Assembly: GCA_948560485.1 (NCBI GenBank)
Contig: CAOXUF010000008.1
Span: 5,637 to 23,906, forward strand
Direction: 5' to 3'
Source: an uncultured Eubacterium sp.
GTDB taxonomy: Bacteria > Bacillota_A > Clostridia > Lachnospirales > Lachnospiraceae
Length of the DNA stretch: 18,270 nt
The notes under the pieces: generated by a model
The model's input: the letters and a program-made list of their open reading frames with translations, nothing else
What the model was told of the DNA's origin: nothing
Databases searched by the model: none
Translations under genes and position numbers: made by a program
Part shown: positions 14,308 to 18,270 of the stretch, piece by piece
Numbering within the stretch: position 1 is the stretch's first letter
Layout: each line of letters starts with the position of its first letter

Positions 14308-15072
14308 ATGATTCAATTAACAGAATGGTATTTTTCAAAGCATAAGCTGAAAGGGACAAGTGAGATGTGTTATATCGCTCATGGCTTTGTATCAGGGCAT
14401 TCAGAGTTAAAAGATGGTACACATATTGATACAAGCATGATTGAAAAGATAGAGATGGATAAGATAAATAACCGTCTGCTGATGTACACCCATTCAAAAA
14501 ATGAGTATGAGTTACTGTTTGCTGATATATACTTGGAGGAGTTTAAAAAGATACAAGGTTATTTACATCAGTTTAACATTCCTGCCTCATCTTTGAGTGA
14601 ATGTAAGAAATTACAGGAAGAATGTAAGGCAGAGTTGATTGCAAAAGCAGACAGGATATTAAAAAATAATGAGTTGTATCTGATGATAATTGGGGTATTT
14701 GTAAGAAAGGCGTTTTTTAAGAATAGTGATGGAAAAGTGCGTGAGATTCCTGTAAGACCTCATATAGGAATGTTTCAGAACAGTTATCTTGTTACAGACT
14801 GGGAAAAGCATGAGGTCGATTTTCGATATTTTGATGGTATCCGAAGCATCCGACCATACCACTGGTCAGATGGGTTAGAAGCTATCCAGATAGAAAATGC
14901 TGGAAATACAGATATTCTTTTTTTCAGTGGTGATAACCTGCTCTGCAAGGCTGGAGAAGTAACATTGATTGAAAATACACAATTTAGAGGAGAAGGATTG
15001 TTTTCCCCTGATGTGGTGAATGGAAAGTGCATATGTTCTGATGAGATAGAAAAATTACTTAAAAATAAGTAA
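14308..15072 (+). CDS. Unknown soluble protein, 254 aa
   Basis: Start ATG 14308 with GAAGGGAGA upstream, 42 nt after the recombinase gene and probably in its operon. The N-terminal part (MIQLTEWYFSKHKLKGTSEM, CYIAHGFVSGHSELKDGTHI, DTSMIEKIEMDKINNRLLMY) reads as a beta-rich module. A helical segment (~70-120) follows, then a domain with ELYLMIIGVFVRKAFFKN, VRPHIGMFQNSYLVTDWEKH and YFDGIRSIRPYHWSDGLEAI. GFVSGHSELKDGTHIDTS resembles small conserved proteins often found near Firmicute mobile elements, but I cannot name the family. There is no membrane segment and no nucleotide-binding motif. Confidence 0.8.
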   Translation: MIQLTEWYFSKHKLKGTSEMCYIAHGFVSGHSELKDGTHIDTSMIEKIEMDKINNRLLMYTHSKNEYELLFADIYLEEFKKIQGYLHQFNIPASSLSECKKLQEECKAELIAKADRILKNNELYLMIIGVFVRKAFFKNSDGKVREIPVRPHIGMFQNSYLVTDWEKHEVDFRYFDGIRSIRPYHWSDGLEAIQIENAGNTDILFFSGDNLLCKAGEVTLIENTQFRGEGLFSPDVVNGKCICSDEIEKLLKNK

Positions 15073-15119
15073 CAGAATAGAAGTATTATTAAGAGTTTGG
15101 CAAGGAGGATATAAGATTT

Positions 15120-15914
15120 ATGATTTATGTTACTGGTGATTGTCATGGCGATTTTCACCGTTTTACAAAAAAGCAGAGAAATAAATTACCATTTCAACTG
15201 ACAGAAAGTGATTATGTAGTAGTTTGTGGTGATTTTGGGTTATTGTGGGCGGAAGATGAAACTTTTGGTTATAACCTCAAGTGGCTTTCAAGACTGCCAT
15301 TTAAAATTTTATGGGTACAAGGCAACCATGAAAATTACCATATGATTGCTAAGTATCCATTAGAGGAGTGGAATGGCGGTAAGGTACGGCACATTGTAAA
15401 AGATAAGGTTATTCTTTTAGAGAGAGGGCAGGTATTTACAATAGAGGGCAAGACATTTTTTACATTCGGAGGTGCCAGTTCACATGATATCAGTGGAGGT
15501 ATTCTTGATAGAAATTCCCCTACATATTTGCAGGATTACAAGAGAGTTTCACGAAGCGGACAGCCATTTAGGGTATTAAATATATCTTGGTGGAGGGAAG
15601 AGCTACCAACAAAAGAAGAGTTGGAAGAAGGCAGGATGAATTTGGAACAAATGGGGTATCACATTGACTATGTGATTACTCATTGTGCATCCAACCGTAT
15701 ACAAGATGCTTTAGAACGCTATCATATGGGGATAGGTTTTAATACAGGATGGTATAAACAGGATATTCTGACAAATTTCTTTGAGGAATTAGAAGACAGG
15801 CTGCAATATAAGAAATGGTTTTGTGGACATTATCATGAGGATTTTCATATAGATGATAAGCATACTATACTTTATTATAAGATAGCAGCACTTGAGGAAG
15901 AGGTGGTTGAATGA
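15120..15914 (+). CDS. Calcineurin-like metallophosphoesterase, 264 aa
   Basis: All five metal-ligand blocks are present: GDCHGD (Asp7, His9), VVCGDFG (Asp38), VQGNHENY (Asn69, His70), VITHCAS (His188) and CGHYHED (His237, His239). The enzyme should use two divalent metals to hydrolyse phosphomonoesters or phosphodiesters in the cytoplasm. The natural substrate may be protein, nucleotide or nucleic acid; this is not set by the motifs. AAGGAGGA precedes the ATG by about 11 nt. It overlaps the following small gene by 4 nt (ATGA), so the two are translationally coupled. Such stand-alone phosphoesterases are frequent on phages and mobile elements. Confidence 0.95.
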   Translation: MIYVTGDCHGDFHRFTKKQRNKLPFQLTESDYVVVCGDFGLLWAEDETFGYNLKWLSRLPFKILWVQGNHENYHMIAKYPLEEWNGGKVRHIVKDKVILLERGQVFTIEGKTFFTFGGASSHDISGGILDRNSPTYLQDYKRVSRSGQPFRVLNISWWREELPTKEELEEGRMNLEQMGYHIDYVITHCASNRIQDALERYHMGIGFNTGWYKQDILTNFFEELEDRLQYKKWFCGHYHEDFHIDDKHTILYYKIAALEEEVVE

Positions 15915-16123
15915 ATTTGCTAAATGAAAAGTCAAGAAATCCCAAGAGAATAAGACCAATGCTTGAGAAATTGGAGGAAGCATGGAATTTATATCCAGAT
16001 ATGAGATTAGGACAGCTCATAGCAGTTTGTGTTGGTAGAGATAGTGTTTGTGGTATTGAAGATGACAAAATGCTTGAAAGAATACAGGGTTATATTGATA
16101 AGATGAAAAGTGCTGGTTTGTAA
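15911..16123 (+). CDS. Small conserved-looking protein coupled to the phosphoesterase, 70 aa
   Basis: The start codon overlaps the stop of the phosphoesterase gene (ATGA), a standard coupling arrangement. The product has NPKRIRPMLEKLEEAWNLYP followed by DMRLGQLIAVCVGRD. The pattern 'RI..ML..LE.AW...PD.RLGQLI' is typical of short helical proteins of unknown function found beside phage and mobile-element genes and broadly recalls the YihD-like type. It ends with DDKMLERIQGYIDKMK, a further helix. It probably partners or regulates the phosphoesterase, by coupling only. Confidence 0.82.
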   Translation: MNLLNEKSRNPKRIRPMLEKLEEAWNLYPDMRLGQLIAVCVGRDSVCGIEDDKMLERIQGYIDKMKSAGL

Positions 16124-16475
16124 TAAGGTACAACATAGTCTGTATGCCATGTATAGCACAGTGCATTCGTTGTTTAAATTGGGAAGATAGATTTTGTAAT
16201 GGTAAGTCTTATAGGTCTTTGATGATTTAAGAGTTGTTTTTGTGGTTGTATACTGAGCTGTAAATGGGGTATTATTTCCTCCACTGAAATTCACTTAAAA
16301 ATGAAGCATATCTGATAAAGATGCGTATTGTTTTGGAGAAGATTGATTATGAAATAAGGTATATAATGTTAATTTTCTGAGTAAGATAGTTTTTACCTAT
16401 AAATCAAATTAAATGTGTGGTATTAGCTGATATAGATTATGTTTAGTAGCTTTTTTTGAAAGGAGGTTACTAATC
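16124..16475 (+). other. Noncoding gap before xis
   Basis: No supported gene. It contains the last GGGGTAT motif of the window (16266). TATAAT occurs at 16362-16367 but lacks a good -35 at 16-18 bp. The stretch separates the motif-bearing backbone from the motif-free xis-int cassette, so it may be a module border. Confidence 0.45.
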
Positions 16476-16664
16476 ATGCAGATTGAGTCTATTTTATTAA
16501 ATGTCGAGGAGACCGCTTCTTACCTTCATATTGGTAAGACAAAAACAAGAGAGCTTTTTAAAAAGTATGACAGAGTTTTTGTAATTCATATTGGGAATCG
16601 CTCTTATGCACATAAAGTATTATTGGACAAGTGGTTATTAGCACAAGTGAAATTAACAAAATAA
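16476..16664 (+). CDS. xis: Excisionase (Tn916 Xis type), 62 aa
   Basis: A small winged-helix DNA-binding protein that bends the element ends and steers the integrase toward excision. LLNVEETASYLHIGKTKTRE (8-27) is the helix-turn-helix of the excisionase/MerR-like family; the C-terminal part (VFVIHIGNRSYAHKVLLDKW) matches the wing and final helix, where the usual I/V-G-xx-R-x-I element appears as IGNRSYAHK. The length is normal for Tn916-type Xis (about 67). AAAGGAGG precedes the ATG. It lies 94 nt upstream of the integrase gene, the standard Tn916 order. Confidence 0.88.
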   Translation: MQIESILLNVEETASYLHIGKTKTRELFKKYDRVFVIHIGNRSYAHKVLLDKWLLAQVKLTK

Positions 16665-16758
16665 TTATTTAGGAAAAGGATTAGAAAGCGAGTAGCAGTT
16701 ATCATATAATAAGATAATTTGAGCAAGCTCGTTTTCAGTCCTTGTTATGGAGGTTAAG

Positions 16759-18009
16759 ATGAAAAAAGCAATTTTGCCAAAAGGAATAAGGTTAAGTAAA
16801 GGTAGTTATGAGGCAAGGAAAACAGTAAATGGGGTGTCTATTTGCTTACATAATAAAGATTTGGATAAGTTGATTGTTCAGTTTAATGAAGCTATTGAGA
16901 TGGCAAAAAACAGTGTGGATTATAAGGTAAAAAATACAACACTTAATGAATGGTTTGAAGAGTGGTTTGATACGACAAAAAGGCTTACTATCAAAGAAAC
17001 AAGTATCGCACCTATGAAAAGAAAATATCATCGTACATTTGGTTTTTATCTAGGAGAAAGAAAAGTTAGTACGTTAATGCCAGCGGATATTCAAAAGGCA
17101 ATTAATGCAATGGATTCAGATGAAGTTGCAGTTTCTACTATTATGGATGCAAAGGGTTTATTACATCAATGTTTAGATGCAGCGGTTGCAAATAGATTTT
17201 TGGTAGCTAATCCATGTGTAGCGGTGTCAGTTCCCAAAAAGTACAAAGAAGCTGAGGTGGAAATTGCGTTGACAGAAAAAGAGCAGAGAGAGTTTTTATC
17301 TTATGTTGATGGTTCTTGGTACAAAGAGATGTTTTATTTTATGTTCCTGACAGGAGTAAGAGTGGGCGAGTTGGGTGCAGTTCAATGGCAAGATATTGAT
17401 TTTGAGGCAAAAGTAATACATATTCGTCATTCGCTTAGTTGTAATTATTGTGAAGGAGTAAAAAGAGAAGTTATGGTATCCCCTAAGACAGCTTGTTCAA
17501 ATAGGGAGATTCCATTTATTGGCGAAATGGAGGAAATATTACTCAGTCAAAAGAAGAAGGTAACTAAGTTGAAGAAAGATTTGGCTGATAGGTGGAGAGG
17601 AAAAGAATTTACTGACTTGGTTTTTGTTACAGGAATGGGTAGTCCTTGTTCAAGATATATTGTTGAAAAAGAGATTAATAAAACTGTAGAAAGAATGAAT
17701 GAAGATGAAGCGAGAATGGCGGTTATGGAAAATCGTAAGCCAGTTGAAGTGATAAGAAAATTTCATCCACATACAATTAGACACACTTTTGCTACCAGAT
17801 GTGCGGAGAAAGGGATTGATGTTAAAGTGGCACAAAGACTGTTAGGACATAGCAATGTAACAATTACTTTAAATGTTTATACGCATGTTAATGAAGCAAG
17901 ACAGCTTAAAGAGCTTGAGAAATTCGGGAATGTTGGTGCAGAGTTTGCAGAAAAGGATTCCCCAACGGCTGAAGAGCTTTCCCCAATTAGCTCTAAAAGC
18001 CATTTTTAG
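16759..18009 (+). CDS. int: Tn916-type tyrosine integrase, 416 aa
   Basis: It has an N-terminal arm-binding domain (LPKGIRLSKGSYEARKTVNG), a core-binding SAM-like domain (about 60-160, TLNEWFEEWFDTTKRLTIKE) and a C-terminal catalytic domain. Catalytic residues are Arg201 (LTGVRVGELG), Lys243 (VSPKT), His338 and Arg341 (HPHTIRHTFATR), His364 (LLGHSN) and Tyr374 (NVYTH). The length is typical of ICE integrases of this type. The ATG at 16759 is preferred over 16747 because GGAGGT lies 6 nt before it. It catalyses integration and, with Xis, excision of the element. The last ~25 residues (AEKDSPTAEELSPISSK) are an unusual Ser/Pro/Glu-rich tail. Its position at the edge suggests the attachment site lies just to the right. 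Confidence 0.95.
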   Translation: MKKAILPKGIRLSKGSYEARKTVNGVSICLHNKDLDKLIVQFNEAIEMAKNSVDYKVKNTTLNEWFEEWFDTTKRLTIKETSIAPMKRKYHRTFGFYLGERKVSTLMPADIQKAINAMDSDEVAVSTIMDAKGLLHQCLDAAVANRFLVANPCVAVSVPKKYKEAEVEIALTEKEQREFLSYVDGSWYKEMFYFMFLTGVRVGELGAVQWQDIDFEAKVIHIRHSLSCNYCEGVKREVMVSPKTACSNREIPFIGEMEEILLSQKKKVTKLKKDLADRWRGKEFTDLVFVTGMGSPCSRYIVEKEINKTVERMNEDEARMAVMENRKPVEVIRKFHPHTIRHTFATRCAEKGIDVKVAQRLLGHSNVTITLNVYTHVNEARQLKELEKFGNVGAEFAEKDSPTAEELSPISSKSHF

Positions 18010-18046
18010 GGGCTAAATAAGTATTTATTTTTCCCCAAATTTTTCT
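18004..18046 (+). terminator. Probable int terminator
   Basis: GGGG (18009-18012) with following TAAATA pairs imperfectly with TATTTA...CCCC (18033-18036), then AAATTTTT. It overlaps the int stop codon. A second hairpin, TTTTTCTT (18040-18047) / AAGAAAAA (18054-18061), follows directly. Confidence 0.55.
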
Positions 18047-18147
18047 TGGAGAAAAGAAAAAGCAAACTATTTTATCATAGTATTGAGTTTAAAATTATCT
18101 TTTGAGATAGGTCAAAGAATTTTTGATAATTTTAATAATGGAAAATA

Positions 18148-18182
18148 AATTTGCATAACAGTTAGGATAATTTGCATAACAG
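18148..18182 (+). repeat. Direct repeat AATTTGCATAACAG, two copies 21 bp apart
   Basis: Exact 14-bp copies at 18148-18161 and 18169-18182. Tn916-family ends carry short direct repeats bound by the arm-binding domain of Int, so these are candidate integrase arm sites and place the element end close by. The core attachment sequence cannot be fixed without the other end. Confidence 0.6.
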
Positions 18183-18218
18183 ATGAATCAGTAAACTTCT
18201 GAATGAAATTGATTCACG

Positions 18219-18262
18219 AACCCCTGAAAATCCCATAGAATGGGCATTTTCAGGGGTTTTTT
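18219..18262 (+). terminator. Strong terminator near the right edge
   Basis: AACCCCTGAAAAT-CCCA pairs with TGGG-C-ATTTTCAGGGGTT (17 bp with one bulged C), loop TAGAA, then a T run. It is much more GC-rich than its surroundings and may belong to the chromosomal flank or mark the element end. Confidence 0.88.
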
Positions 18263-18270
18263 GCGTTCTA

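Larger units (their letters stand above)
247..16272 (+). repeat. Dispersed polar motif GGGGTA(T), plus strand only
   Basis: GGGGTA starts at 247, 403, 1363, 2991, 3476, 3655, 5680, 6883, 7379, 7818, 8305, 9282, 9509, 9568, 9775, 11460, 11632, 11895, 13762, 14692, 15653 and 16266. The copies at 1363, 2991, 3476, 3655, 5680, 7818, 9282, 9775, 11460, 11895, 13762, 14692, 15653 and 16266 read GGGGTAT. Variant AGGGTA(T/C) copies lie in gaps at 7190, 10609 and 12917, and GGGGTG at 13504. I find no TACCCC on the plus strand. Gap copies are usually preceded by a T run (TTTTGGGGTAT). None occur in the IS110 element or beyond 16272. The copy at 7379 lies in a minus-strand gene yet keeps the plus orientation. 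In coding regions many copies are the codon pair GGG GTA (Gly-Val). The function is unknown. Confidence 0.75.

Noticed and set aside
247..16272. GGGG runs as G-quadruplexes
   Set aside because: Copies are single G4 runs far apart; four runs within one short stretch are never seen.

Overview
The window looks like part of an integrative mobile element (ICE-like, or an integrated plasmid-like island) from a low-GC Firmicute, probably a gut clostridium of the Lachnospiraceae type. The basis is the strong AT bias, the GGAGG-type ribosome binding sites before almost every gene, a Tn916-type excisionase/integrase pair at the right edge, and a secreted phage-tail-type lysozyme with membrane segments like those of Gram-positive conjugation loci. 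The host assignment is inference. No relaxase, coupling protein, VirB4 or Rep protein is visible, so the element type is also inferred.

Layout, left to right. 1-3405: the 3' part of a gene for a very acidic Asp/Ser/Tyr/Gly repeat protein, a 39-residue membrane peptide, a secreted and membrane-anchored lysozyme, and a 125-residue acidic coiled-coil-like protein. About 3840-5340: an IS110-family insertion sequence on the minus strand, with a probable bridge-RNA region upstream of its transposase. 5397-7155: a small unknown protein and two overlapping paralogous genes. 7255-7581: a minus-strand XRE regulator, divergent from a lipoprotein gene (7797-9104) that has a textbook sigma-A promoter. 9427-11621: an unknown 384-residue protein, a small acidic protein, and a retropepsin-like aspartic protease. 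11622-13680: a 2-kb AT-rich stretch with no supported gene. It holds a degenerate array of 21-bp tandem repeats, preceded by a good promoter and followed by a terminator, then a cluster of CGAC boxes. 13681-16123: a compact likely operon of a 194-residue catalytic-domain-only tyrosine recombinase, an unknown protein, a metallophosphoesterase and a small protein. 16476-18009: xis and int. 18010-18270: the int terminator, a 14-bp direct repeat and a second strong terminator, probably near the element end.

The most unusual signal is a short polar motif, GGGGTA(T). By eye I count 22 copies of GGGGTA on the plus strand and none of its complement TACCCC. Fourteen extend to GGGGTAT. The usual form in gene gaps is TTT(G/A)GGGTAY, and most gene gaps between positions 1 and 16.3 kb carry one, often beside or inside a terminator hairpin. 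The insertion sequence and the xis-int segment have none. The motif keeps its plus-strand orientation even inside the single minus-strand backbone gene. The other leading candidates for something new are the 21-bp array and the small recombinase with its four upstream CGAC boxes.

Reading the genes together: the left block resembles a conjugation or surface module (lysozyme, membrane peptide, acidic repeat protein). The centre is accessory cargo of unknown function under its own promoters. The right block is a recombination/maintenance module ending in the integration cassette.
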